Positions 29,945-36,946 of a stretch of 64,000 nucleotides of DNA are shown here, in pieces. Made by a program: the position numbers and the translations under genes. This DNA comes from Gordonia amicalis NBRC 100051 = JCM 11271 (GTDB lineage: Bacteria; Actinomycetota; Actinomycetes; Mycobacteriales; Mycobacteriaceae). The DNA lies in NCBI RefSeq assembly GCF_000332995.1, contig NZ_BANS01000031.1, positions 16,023 through 80,022 on the forward strand. The letters run 5' to 3'. Under the pieces are notes generated by a model, which was given only the letters and a program-made list of their open reading frames with translations, made no database searches and was not told where the DNA came from. The first letter of the stretch is position 1. Each line of letters starts with the position of its first letter.

Positions 29945-30183
29945 GGCAGCAACGCCATCTCCCGTGCGTTGCGGATCGCGGTCGCGACCTGGCGCTGTTG
30001 CTGCGGCGTCAGGCCGGTGAGCCGACGGCTGCGGATCCGCCCCTTGTCACTGAGGAACTGTCGGAGGAGCGCAACGTCCTTGTAGTCGACCGGGTTCCGT
30101 CCGTCGGCCTGGACGCCGAGGGTGATCAGATGGTTCTTCTTGCGGGCCGGACGTTCGTCCTCCCGGCGTGTTCTGCGTGCCAT
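29929..30183 (-). CDS. rpsR2: Ribosomal protein S18, zinc-free paralogue
   Basis: An 84-residue S18 ([18 protein letters not shown]...[26 protein letters not shown]...[13 protein letters not shown]). It has no cysteine, whereas the housekeeping form carries a Cys-x2-Cys pair near the N-terminus, so this is the C-minus form used under zinc limitation. It is the last gene of rpmB-rpmG-rpsN-rpsR and overlaps the convergent carboxylase stop by 16 bases. AGGAG lies upstream of the ATG at 30183. Confidence 0.93.
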   Translation of the reverse strand: MARRTRREDERPARKKNHLITLGVQADGRNPVDYKDVALLRQFLSDKGRIRSRRLTGLTPQQQRQVATAIRNAREMALLPYDSR

Positions 30184-30205
30184 GGGTGTCTCCTGAGGTC
30201 GTGGT

Positions 30206-30511
30206 TCACCAACTGGACTTGTGGATACCGGGCAACTCTCCGCGATGAGCGAGTTCGCGGAACCGCACGCGGGAGAGACCGGCCTTCCCGATGTATCCGC
30301 GCGGTCGGCCGTCGACCGCGTCGCGGTTCCGGAGGCGGGTCGGGCTGGCATCGCGGGGCAGAGCGTGAAGCCGACGCTGGGCCTCGGCACGCTCGGCGCC
30401 GGTCGACGCGGGCGCGGCGATGATCCGCTTGAGCTCCGCGCGGAGGTCGGCGTATCGCGCCACCACCTCGCGGCGCTGTTCGTTTCGCACGATCTTGGAC
30501 TTCTTCGCCAT
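30206..30511 (-). CDS. rpsN2: Ribosomal protein S14, zinc-free long form
   Basis: A 101-residue S14 ([27 protein letters not shown]...[43 protein letters not shown]). The 101-residue length and absence of any cysteine mark the zinc-independent type; the zinc form is about 61 residues with CxxC pairs. The ATG overlaps the rpmG stop by one base (TGATG), so translation is coupled. Confidence 0.95.
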   Translation of the reverse strand: MAKKSKIVRNEQRREVVARYADLRAELKRIIAAPASTGAERAEAQRRLHALPRDASPTRLRNRDAVDGRPRGYIGKAGLSRVRFRELAHRGELPGIHKSSW

Positions 30512-30675
30512 CAGCGGTCCTCCTTGAAATCGACGTGGGCGCGGGCGATCGGGTCGTACTTGCGAAGCACCATGCGGTCCGGGTCGTTACGACGGTTCTT
30601 CCGGGTCACGTAGGTGTATCCGGTACCGGCCGTGGAGCGGAGCTTGACGATGGGCCGGATCTCGTTGCGCGCCAT
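30511..30675 (-). CDS. rpmG: Ribosomal protein L33, zinc-free form
   Basis: A 54-residue L33 read from the ATG at 30675: [21 protein letters not shown], then [20 protein letters not shown] and [10 protein letters not shown]. No cysteines, so it is the C-minus paralogue. Its start overlaps the rpmB stop and its stop overlaps the rpsN start, each by one base (TGATG). Confidence 0.93.
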   Translation of the reverse strand: MARNEIRPIVKLRSTAGTGYTYVTRKNRRNDPDRMVLRKYDPIARAHVDFKEDR

Positions 30676-30911
30676 CAGATCTTCTCTCCTCGTGCGCGCA
30701 TCGTGCGCAGCACGGACTCGATGCCGTACCTGTCGATGGTCGAGATCCCCTTCGTACTCACCCGGAGCGTGATGTACCGGCCCTCACTGGGGACGAAATA
30801 CCGCTTGCGCTGGATGTTCGGGTCCCAGCGACGCGACGTACGCCGATGGGAGTGCGAGACCTGTTTGCCGAAGCCCGGTTCACGGCCGGTGACCTGGCAC
30901 CGTCGAGACAT
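30675..30911 (-). CDS. rpmB2: Ribosomal protein L28, zinc-free form
   Basis: A 78-residue L28 ([33 protein letters not shown]...). The first Cys is kept but its CxxC partner is Thr (CQVT), and no second pair exists, so zinc binding is lost. It is the first gene of the operon; the ATG at 30911 follows AAGGAGG (about 30918-30924), which lies immediately beside a Zur-like box. Confidence 0.93.
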   Translation of the reverse strand: MSRRCQVTGREPGFGKQVSHSHRRTSRRWDPNIQRKRYFVPSEGRYITLRVSTKGISTIDRYGIESVLRTMRARGEKI

Positions 30912-30925
30912 GACGTCCTCCTTAT

Positions 30926-30943
30926 TGACAATGATTGGCATTA
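30926..30943. promoter_or_regulatory. Zur-like box 1 (ribosomal operon side)
   Basis: TGACAATGATTGGCATTA, just upstream of the rpmB2 ribosome site. It shares TGnnAATGATTnnCATTA with box 2 at 30979-30996 and resembles mycobacterial Zur operators (AATGATT core with inverted CATT). Confidence 0.75.
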
Positions 30944-30978
30944 GTGTCGCGGCCACGGTACCGTCGACCTCGCGTAAA

Positions 30979-30996
30979 TGGAAATGATTCTCATTA
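30979..30996. promoter_or_regulatory. Zur-like box 2 (Mrf/CobW side)
   Basis: TGGAAATGATTCTCATTA, with perfect inverted arms AATGA and TCATT around TTC. It lies 16 bases before the GTG of the divergent CobW/Mrf-like gene; centre-to-centre distance to box 1 is 53 bp. Confidence 0.75.
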
Positions 30997-31011
30997 GTCA
31001 GGAGTGTTGCC

Positions 31012-32373
31012 GTGTTCGAGCCCGACGCCGCCGACGGTCAGATGCACCACCTGCCGGCCGACCCCCGGACGCCGGTCGTCCTGGTGACCGGCCTCGACCG
31101 GTCCGCCCTCTCGCGGATCGGCGACGCGCTGGAGGCGGACGCCGGAACAGTGCAGGTCCATCACGATCTGCGACACGTCGGCGAAGGCCGGGTGGTGCGA
31201 ACACTGAGCTGGCGGGAGGCCGACGGTCGGCGGTGCGACCGGGTCACCGTGATCGAACTCGCCCACGGCTGTGTGTCGTGCACGCTGCGGGAGGACCTGC
31301 TTCCCCTGCTTCGGCGTCTTCATCGGCGATCGTCGGTGCGGCGCATCGTGCTCACGCTCGACCCGATTCTGGAGCCCGAACGGGTGGCCTGGTCCATCGA
31401 GCACGTCATCGTCGACGGCATGTCCGGTATCCCGGCGGCACCAGCAGCACTGGACGTACGGGTCGATTCCACGATCACCGCTGTGGCAGAACAGGATTGG
31501 CTGGATTCCGCGACGGGTGACCGCATCCTCGGCGAAGAATTGCCCGTCCCGCGCGACGACGAGCGCACGCTGGCACAGGTCGCGGTCGGTCAAGTCACCT
31601 TCGCGGATGCCCTCGTCATCGCCGGAACGGATCCCAGCACTCGGGACGCCTGGGAGTCCGCTCGTCTCATGGCCGTCCTCAAGCGGCTGGCACCGAAGGC
31701 GCCGATGATGTTCGAGCTGCCGGAACGCCCGGTCAGTCCCCTGCTGATGGAGCAGCTGGTCACCGCGATCCCGCGATCTTCGCGCCGGGGGCGCATCGAC
31801 GGACCACACGATCCGCTCCTCACCGATCAGCCCTCCCTCGACCCTGATTGCGGTGTCACCTGGATGGAGTTCACTGCCGACCGGCCACTCCATCCCGGTC
31901 GCCTGCACGACGCGAGCGATTCCCTTCTCGACGGCGTGGTCTGCGCCCGTGGGCGGCTGTGGCTCGCCACCCAACCCGACGAGGCGTTGTGGCTGGAGTC
32001 GGCCGGCGGCGGTCTGCGCGTCGCACCCGGAGGACGCTGGCTGGCCGCGATGGACGACGACGAACTCACACGGGTCACACCTGAGCGGCGCGCACTCGGC
32101 GCGCTGCGCTGGGACGACGACCACGGCGATCGCCATTCGTCGCTGGTCGTGCTCGTCCACCGCGCCGACCCGGACGACATCGCCGAGGCACTACGGACCG
32201 CGTGCCTGAACGACGTCGAACTCGCTGCGGGACAAGAGTTCTGGGCTACCTTCGACGATCCGTTCGGACGGTTCCACACGGATCCCTGCGACGACGTCGA
32301 CGACATCGGGGTCCCGATGGCCGACCGTCCCGCGACCGGCGATCCCGCCGACCCCCGGCGCGACGACCACTGA
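31012..32373 (+). CDS. CobW/COG0523-like protein lacking the P-loop (Mrf-like)
   Basis: A 453-residue protein with the COG0523 layout. The N-terminal strand [16 protein letters not shown] replaces the usual GxxGxGKT, so nucleotide binding by Walker A is doubtful. [15 protein letters not shown] (about 88-102) is the metal motif (usually CxCC), and a CobW C-terminal domain follows ([17 protein letters not shown]...[16 protein letters not shown]...GRW). In mycobacteria such a protein (Mrf) sits in the same zinc-responsive locus and recruits a ribosome-hibernation factor. The alternative is a degraded zinc metallochaperone. GTG start after AGGAG. Confidence 0.75.
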   Translation: MFEPDAADGQMHHLPADPRTPVVLVTGLDRSALSRIGDALEADAGTVQVHHDLRHVGEGRVVRTLSWREADGRRCDRVTVIELAHGCVSCTLREDLLPLLRRLHRRSSVRRIVLTLDPILEPERVAWSIEHVIVDGMSGIPAAPAALDVRVDSTITAVAEQDWLDSATGDRILGEELPVPRDDERTLAQVAVGQVTFADALVIAGTDPSTRDAWESARLMAVLKRLAPKAPMMFELPERPVSPLLMEQLVTAIPRSSRRGRIDGPHDPLLTDQPSLDPDCGVTWMEFTADRPLHPGRLHDASDSLLDGVVCARGRLWLATQPDEALWLESAGGGLRVAPGGRWLAAMDDDELTRVTPERRALGALRWDDDHGDRHSSLVVLVHRADPDDIAEALRTACLNDVELAAGQEFWATFDDPFGRFHTDPCDDVDDIGVPMADRPATGDPADPRRDDH

Positions 32374-32383
32374 CCGACTCCGG

Positions 32384-32416
32384 CACAGACACAGACACAG
32401 ACACAGACACAGACAG
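32384..32416 (+). repeat. Hexanucleotide microsatellite (CACAGA)5.5
   Basis: Five and a half exact copies of CACAGA between the CobW-like stop and the rpmE2 start (32427). It is unusually low in complexity for this GC-rich genome and lies where the rpmE2 ribosome site would be expected. Confidence 0.9.
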
Positions 32417-32426
32417 GACGATCAGC

Positions 32427-32678
32427 ATGAAGAAGAACATCCATCCCGACTACCACCCGGTCGTCATCCAGGACGCGTCCACGGGTACGCGGTTCGTCAC
32501 CAGATCGACCGCCACGTCGTCGACCACGACCACGTGGACCGACGGAAATGTGTACCCGCTCATCGTCATCGACGTCACCAGCGACTCACATCCCTTCTAC
32601 ACCGGGGTGTCCACCATCCCCGACCGGGCGGGGCGGGTCGAGAAGTTCCGGCGCCGCTATCCACATCTGGACCGGTGA
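32427..32678 (+). CDS. rpmE2: Ribosomal protein L31 type B, zinc-free
   Basis: An 83-residue type B L31 ([27 protein letters not shown]...[18 protein letters not shown]...[13 protein letters not shown]). It lacks the CxxC/CxxH zinc ligands of type A. It follows the CobW/Mrf-like gene and is probably co-transcribed from the Zur-controlled promoter. No good Shine-Dalgarno is present; the microsatellite occupies the expected region. Confidence 0.95.
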   Translation: MKKNIHPDYHPVVIQDASTGTRFVTRSTATSSTTTTWTDGNVYPLIVIDVTSDSHPFYTGVSTIPDRAGRVEKFRRRYPHLDR

Positions 32679-32709
32679 CGTATCGCCGATCCTCAGGCAT
32701 GGTGGAGAG

Positions 32710-32949
32710 ATGGCGGACAACGAGCAGCCCGACTGGACGACCACCGAAGCCGACCTGAAGGCCGACCCCGACATGCCCGACGAGCGAGGCGGGCCGCATT
32801 CGGTGCTCCCGACGGCGGACGACTCCCCCATCGGTGAGACGAAGCGCATCGAAGAGGAGAAGGCCGCATACGCCGCGGCACCGGCGGACACCGACGCCCC
32901 GAAGAACCACGCGGTCGGCGGATCCGAGGGGACTGCCGATGGCCAGTGA
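32710..32949 (+). CDS. Small acidic hypothetical protein
   Basis: A 79-residue, highly acidic and Pro/Ala-rich product (ADNEQPDWTTTEADLKADPDMPDERGG...KNHAVGGSEGTADGQ) with no membrane segment. GGTGGAGAG precedes the ATG at 32710, and the end overlaps the following SDR gene by 11 bases, suggesting coupling. I do not recognise the family; it looks disordered. Confidence 0.55.
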   Translation: MADNEQPDWTTTEADLKADPDMPDERGGPHSVLPTADDSPIGETKRIEEEKAAYAAAPADTDAPKNHAVGGSEGTADGQ

Positions 32950-33772
32950 ACGACGCACCATCGTGCTGACGGGTGCCAGCGACGGGATCGGTGCCGTCGC
33001 GGCCCGCGCGCTGGCCGGGCCCTCGACGAATCTGGTCCTCGTCGGACGGTCCCCACGGAAACTCGCGCCGATCGCCGCCGAAACCGGTGCGACTCCGTTC
33101 ACCGCCGACTACGCCAACCTCTCCGAGGTGCGTGAGCTGGCCACTCAGATCGCCGGCACCGTCGACTCCATCGACGTCCTGATGAACAACGCCGGTGGGA
33201 CGTTCTCGCCGTCGATGCGGACCGCAGACGGACACGAGCCGAACTTCCAGATCAATCACCTCGCGCCGTTCCTGCTGACCAATCTGCTGCGCGACCGACT
33301 GGCCGCCGGCGGTCCGTCGCTGGTCCTGAACACCTCGAGCGTCGGCAATCTCGCCGGGAGTGTGGATCTCGACGACCTGGACTTCGAGCGACGCAGGGCA
33401 TTCGGCGGACGAACCTACGGCACCGCGAAGCTGATGAACATCCTGTTCACCCGCGGCATCGCGCAGCGCTGGACTGATGACAAGATCTATTCCGCCGCTG
33501 TGCATCCCGGCCCGGCAGCGACCAGTTTCGGTCGGGATTCGCGACTCGTCGGCCTGGCCTACCGATCCCCGCTCGCCAAGCTGGTGACCATCACACCGGA
33601 GCAGGGCGCCGCACCACTCATCGCACTCGCCGAGCGCGGCGCGGAACCGTCGGTCAACGGCGTCTATTTCAGCCGCCACAAGCCGAACGGACTCGAGAAC
33701 CGTCAGGCACACGACCAGAGGCTCATCGACGGCCTGTGGGAGAAGTCGGCGGAACTGACCGGGCTCACCTGA
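32939..33772 (+). CDS. Short-chain dehydrogenase/reductase
   Basis: A 277-residue SDR: TGASDGIG cofactor loop (about 10-17), NNAGG (about 83), the catalytic Ser in NTSSVGN and the YGTAK catalytic Tyr/Lys. The second halves resemble retinol-dehydrogenase-like SDRs with unknown substrates. It overlaps the small acidic gene upstream and is followed by a DJ-1/PfpI gene, suggesting a carbonyl or aldehyde detoxification unit; this is inference. Confidence 0.88.
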   Translation: MASERRTIVLTGASDGIGAVAARALAGPSTNLVLVGRSPRKLAPIAAETGATPFTADYANLSEVRELATQIAGTVDSIDVLMNNAGGTFSPSMRTADGHEPNFQINHLAPFLLTNLLRDRLAAGGPSLVLNTSSVGNLAGSVDLDDLDFERRRAFGGRTYGTAKLMNILFTRGIAQRWTDDKIYSAAVHPGPAATSFGRDSRLVGLAYRSPLAKLVTITPEQGAAPLIALAERGAEPSVNGVYFSRHKPNGLENRQAHDQRLIDGLWEKSAELTGLT

Positions 33773-33808
33773 CCCGCTGACGGGTCATCCCAACCGAAGG
33801 AGAGCAAG

Positions 33809-34528
33809 ATGACACACAACATTCTCTTCGTCATGACCGGCGCCGATGCGTGGACGCTGAACGACGGATCGAGTCACAAGACCGGATTCTGGGCCGAGGA
33901 GGCGGCGGCGCCCCTCGAGGTCTTCCGCAAGGCCGGCTACTCGGTGACCGTCGCAACGCCGGGCGGCGTGCGTCCACCGGTCGACGAGGGCAGCCTCAGT
34001 CCCGACGCGGTCGGCTCCGCGGAACGCGCCGACGAGATCCGGAATGTGGTCGAGACCGCTCCCGAACTCCAGAAACCCATCGCGCTGTCCGACGTGAAGA
34101 TCGCCGATTACGACGCTGTATTCGTGCCCGGCGGCCACGGACCGATGGAGGATCTCGCGGTGGACGCCGATGCCGGCGCGCTCCTCATCGCCGCCGACCA
34201 GGCCAAGAAGACGATCGGCATCGTCTGTCACGGACCCGCGGTCCTGCTGGCCGCCAAGGGTGAGGACGGCGTGAACGTCTTCTCCGGGCGCACCGTCACA
34301 TGCTTCGGCAATGCCGAGGAGCAGCAGGCCGGGTTGGCCGACAAGGCACCCTGGCTGCTCGAGGACCGACTCACGCACGAGGGCTTCAAGGTCACCCTCG
34401 GACTGCCGTGGACCGTGCACACCCAGGCCGACGGCAACCTGCTGACCGGGCAGAACCCGGCGTCGTCGGAGAAGCTGGCGCACGAGATCGTGCACCGGGT
34501 GAAGAAGATGGCCGAGGAGTCGGCGTAG
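33809..34528 (+). CDS. DJ-1/PfpI family protein (HchA-like)
   Basis: A 239-residue class I glutamine-amidotransferase-like protein with the nucleophile elbow GIVCHGPAVLL (Cys near 131), an acidic residue before it (EEAAAPLEVF) and VFVPGGHGPMEDL. The size and the early glutamate match Hsp31/HchA-like glyoxalase III or deglycase proteins that remove methylglyoxal. GAAGGAG precedes the ATG. It is likely co-transcribed with the SDR (36-bp gap). Confidence 0.85.
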   Translation: MTHNILFVMTGADAWTLNDGSSHKTGFWAEEAAAPLEVFRKAGYSVTVATPGGVRPPVDEGSLSPDAVGSAERADEIRNVVETAPELQKPIALSDVKIADYDAVFVPGGHGPMEDLAVDADAGALLIAADQAKKTIGIVCHGPAVLLAAKGEDGVNVFSGRTVTCFGNAEEQQAGLADKAPWLLEDRLTHEGFKVTLGLPWTVHTQADGNLLTGQNPASSEKLAHEIVHRVKKMAEESA

Positions 34529-34534
34529 CGCCGG

Positions 34535-35104
34535 TCAGGCCGGTAACAGCCCCTTGACGAGCGCATCGACGATGTCGTCGATGCGCTCGTCGGGCAAGAG
34601 CGGTCCGGTGAGCTGATCGAGGATCAGGCCATCCACCGCGAAGTGGAAGAGCGCGATCTCCCGCGCCGATCCGGGCAGGCCGGCCTGCTCGTTGAAGGCC
34701 ACGTCACCGGCGAACCCGGTACGACGCCACGTGCCGATGATCTCGGCGACCTCGGGTCGTCGGATGCCCTCGAGCCGTAGTTCGATCAGCGCGATCGTCA
34801 CCTCGCGATTGGCGAGGAGCCGTTCGACGATGTTGCGCAGGTACTCGGCGAAGAGCTTCTCACTCGGCGGCCGGCCGGCGCGCTCGGCGATGAATTCGTC
34901 ACTGGGTGCGAGACGCTCACCGATGCGCTCGACCAGCCCGTGGAGGAGCGCCGCCCGGTTCCGGAAGTAGTTCGTCGTCGTGCCCTGCGGAACGCCCGCC
35001 TCCCGATCCACCGCACGGTGCGTGAGTCCCCGTGCGCCCGCTGTCGCGAGCACCGTCAGTCCGGCGTCGGCGAGTGCGCGGCGTCGTTCGTCGTTTCGGG
35101 CCAT
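34535..35104 (-). CDS. TetR-family regulator
   Basis: A 189-residue TetR protein. N-terminal HTH (NDERRRALADAGLTVLATAGARGLTHRAVDREAGVPQGTTTNYFRNRAALL) and a helical ligand domain (PF17940-like C-terminus: AREIALFHFAVDGLILDQLTG). It is divergent from the RibD_C-like gene with 75 bp between them, and its ATG starts beside palindromic sites, so autoregulation and control of that gene are likely. The convergent DJ-1 stop lies six bases away. Confidence 0.88.
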   Translation of the reverse strand: MARNDERRRALADAGLTVLATAGARGLTHRAVDREAGVPQGTTTNYFRNRAALLHGLVERIGERLAPSDEFIAERAGRPPSEKLFAEYLRNIVERLLANREVTIALIELRLEGIRRPEVAEIIGTWRRTGFAGDVAFNEQAGLPGSAREIALFHFAVDGLILDQLTGPLLPDERIDDIVDALVKGLLPA

Positions 35105-35122
35105 GGCGAAAACGATAGCGCG

Positions 35123-35168
35123 AACCACTACAACTGTTGTACATTCCCAACCACTACATTTGAAGTGA
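35123..35168. promoter_or_regulatory. Candidate TetR operators
   Basis: Two direct copies of AACCACTACA (35123-35132 and 35149-35158, 26 bp apart). The first continues into the perfect palindrome TACAACTGTTGTA (35129-35141) and the second into a near palindrome CACTAC-ATTT-GAAGTG. They fill the gap between the TetR gene and the divergent RibD_C-like gene. Confidence 0.55.
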
Positions 35169-35179
35169 TTGGAGTGAGC

Positions 35180-35509
35180 ATGCGAGAACTCGTGTACTAC
35201 GTGGCGGTGAGCCTCGACGGGTACATCGCGGGGCCGGACGGACAGTTCGACGCCTTCCTCGTCGAGGGCGACCACATGACCGGCATCAACGAGCGCTTCC
35301 CCGACACGATCCCCACCGACTACGCATCGGCCCTCGGCATCGACCAGAGCGGCGGTGGCTTCGACACCGTCCTCATGCGAGCCAACACCTACGCCGTCGG
35401 ACTGCCGGAAGCTCCGAGTCCGTACCGGCATCTCGACCAGTACGTGTTCACCCATCACCCGATGCAACCGGTCGACGGGGTGACGTTCACGGAGTACGTC
35501 CGCGCGTGA
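35180..35509 (+). CDS. RibD_C / dihydrofolate-reductase-like protein, truncated
   Basis: A 109-residue product that starts exactly like the family (RELVYYVAVSLDGYIAGPDGQFDAF...DTVLMRANTYAVGL...YRHLDQYVFT) but stops about 80 residues early (family usually about 190), lacking the C-terminal nucleotide-binding half. The stop is followed at once by a 16-bp hairpin and the tRNA-Ala terminator. Either a 3' deletion next to the tRNA genes or a decayed gene. The ATG at 35180 follows GGAGTGAG. Confidence 0.65.
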   Translation: MRELVYYVAVSLDGYIAGPDGQFDAFLVEGDHMTGINERFPDTIPTDYASALGIDQSGGGFDTVLMRANTYAVGLPEAPSPYRHLDQYVFTHHPMQPVDGVTFTEYVRA

Positions 35510-35522
35510 CCCGCTCACATTC

Positions 35523-35561
35523 TCCGTTCCCGCTCACCCGATTCCGGTGAGCGGGAACGGA
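35523..35561. terminator. 16-bp perfect hairpin after the RibD_C-like gene
   Basis: TCCGTTCCCGCTCACC (35523-35538) and its exact complement (35546-35561) around a 7-base loop. A third short copy of CCGCTCAC overlaps the stop region upstream. Probably a bidirectional terminator, though no T tract follows on the plus strand. Confidence 0.7.
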
Positions 35562-35580
35562 AAGAGTGAGCGCAAAGCAA

Positions 35581-35610
35581 AACGCACCACCGGGGTTCCG
35601 GTGGTGCGTT
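35581..35610 (-). terminator. Rho-independent terminator of the tRNA-Ile-tRNA-Ala unit
   Basis: A perfect 13-bp stem (AACGCACCACCGG with its complement, GGTT loop on the plus strand). On the minus strand it is followed by TTTTGCTTT, 14 bases beyond the encoded CCA of tRNA-Ala. Confidence 0.85.
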
Positions 35611-35623
35611 GCGGTTCTTTCAG

Positions 35624-35699
35624 TGGTGGAGCCTAGGAGATTCGAACTCCTGACATCCGCCTTGCAAAGGCGGCGCTCTACCAACTGAGCTAAGGCCCC
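35624..35699 (-). tRNA. alaT: tRNA-Ala (anticodon TGC)
   Basis: Cloverleaf on the minus strand: GGGGCCT acceptor, TTAGCTCAGTTGGTAGAGC D-arm, CCGCC TTTGCAA GGCGG anticodon arm (TGC), AGGAGTTCGAATCTCCT T-arm, discriminator A and an encoded CCA. Second gene of the tRNA pair downstream of gyrA and the DUF3566 gene, as in M. tuberculosis. Confidence 0.97.
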
Positions 35700-35760
35700 G
35701 TGCCGACCGAGAACGGGTCGACGGGTGCGAATCGGAAGTCCGAAAACTTCGGTGTCGCAG

Positions 35761-35834
35761 TGGGCCTAGGAGGACTTGAACCTCCGACCTCTTCGTTATC
35801 AGCGAAGCGCTCTAACCGCCTGAGCTATAGGCCC
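35761..35834 (-). tRNA. ileT: tRNA-Ile (anticodon GAT)
   Basis: Cloverleaf on the minus strand: GGGCCTA acceptor, TAGCTCAGGCGGTTAGAGC D-arm, CTTCG CTGATAA CGAAG anticodon arm (GAT), GGAGGTTCAAGTCCTCC T-arm, TAGGCCC with discriminator A. No CCA is encoded, unlike its tRNA-Ala neighbour. Confidence 0.97.
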
Positions 35835-35901
35835 TTGAACCGAGGAGTGAGATTACCCGACGGATCCCCAACCAACCAAAACGGCTGGTCAGGGGCTCGA
35901 C

Positions 35902-36843
35902 TCAGTCGAGGTCCGCGAGGGTCACCTCGGCGCCGCCGACAAGGTCGGCACAGATGTTGTAGATGTAACTGCCGACCGTCGCGATGGCCGTCAGCAGGAT
36001 GGCGTTGATGGCCCCCAGGAGGGCCGCCACGCCGAAAACGGTGCCGGCTCCGATGACATCCCCGGCGGAGCTCGATTCGTCCGCCACGAGCGTTCCGAAG
36101 CTGTTGTTGACCTGATCCCAGATACCCATGCCGTCGAAGATCAGGTAGAGCACGGCGATGGCGATCATCCAGATGAAGAACCCGACGAACGACAGCACCG
36201 CGGCGATCTTGAAGGTCGCCCACGGATCGATCCGGCGCAACTGCACCGCTGCGCGCAGTGCCGTGCCCGCTCCGACCTGACGCGGTGCCGACCGCGGAGG
36301 AACCTTCGCCGGCGGCGCCTCCGGCGGACGCTTCAGATCGGCCGTGTGGTGGATCTGATCGAGATCGGGCAGATCCTGTCCGGGCAGGTTCTCCCGGTCG
36401 ATCGTGCTCGTCGGCGACTCGACGAAACCGGGCTCCTCGGTCGCGATGGCCGAACCCGGTCGCCGTGGACTGTCGAGTTTGGTGACGGGAGCCTGCTGGC
36501 CACTCATGCTGGCGGCGGCGGTGCCGCTGTTGGTCACGATGCCACGCGGCGGCGGGCCGCCACGGTGGTCCTGCGGCGGGCCGCCACGGTGCTCTTGCGG
36601 CGGGCCGCCACGGTGCTCTTGCGGCGGGCCGCTCCGATTCTCCTGCGGCCGGCCGTCGCGATTGTCCTGTGCGTTCGGGCGCGAGTCGTCGTCACGCCCG
36701 AACGCCTCGGTCGGCGCGGAGCCCGACGAATCCTCGACCGGTCCACGCTGCCACGGCGGCACCAGCCCACCGGTCGGTGTGCCCGAACCGGGACCGGACG
36801 GACGTCCGTTCTGTTCCTGGTTCGGCTCGTTCGGTGTGCTCAC
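35902..36843 (-). CDS. DUF3566 membrane protein with Pro-rich repeat N-terminus (Rv0007-like)
   Basis: A 313-residue protein. The first about 190 residues are disordered and rich in Pro/Gly/Arg, including four 8-residue units of the RGGPPQEH type. The C-terminal DUF3566 domain (RRIDPWATFKIAAVLSFVGFFIWMIAIAVLYLIFDGMGIW..., ending YIYNICADLVGGAEVTLADLD) has two membrane helices. It matches Rv0007, always found between gyrA and ileT; function unknown. GTG at 36843 with GAGGGA eight bases upstream is chosen over a TTG two codons earlier. Confidence 0.9.
   Translation of the reverse strand: MSTPNEPNQEQNGRPSGPGSGTPTGGLVPPWQRGPVEDSSGSAPTEAFGRDDDSRPNAQDNRDGRPQENRSGPPQEHRGGPPQEHRGGPPQDHRGGPPPRGIVTNSGTAAASMSGQQAPVTKLDSPRRPGSAIATEEPGFVESPTSTIDRENLPGQDLPDLDQIHHTADLKRPPEAPPAKVPPRSAPRQVGAGTALRAAVQLRRIDPWATFKIAAVLSFVGFFIWMIAIAVLYLIFDGMGIWDQVNNSFGTLVADESSSAGDVIGAGTVFGVAALLGAINAILLTAIATVGSYIYNICADLVGGAEVTLADLD
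36551..36646 (-). repeat. 24-bp tandem repeat (four units) in the DUF3566 gene
   Basis: Units at 36551, 36575, 36599 and 36623, each starting GGCGGGCCGC; units 2 and 3 are identical, 1 and 4 differ. They encode 8-residue RGGPPQ(E/D)H units in frame. Confidence 0.9.
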
Positions 36844-36946
36844 AGGCAATCCCTCACTCTGGCGTCACTGCCGATGGACATCGACGCGTCGGGTCACTTT
36901 CTACCGTCACCGACTGGTCGGCTGCACGTGTTCTCAACCCTAACGC

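Noticed and set aside
32384..32416. CRISPR or attachment-site repeat
   Set aside because: A simple hexanucleotide microsatellite without spacers or mobile genes nearby.
35624..35834. Integrated element at the tRNA-Ala/tRNA-Ile genes
   Set aside because: No integrase and no duplicated tRNA 3' end were seen; only the truncated neighbouring gene hints at past change.
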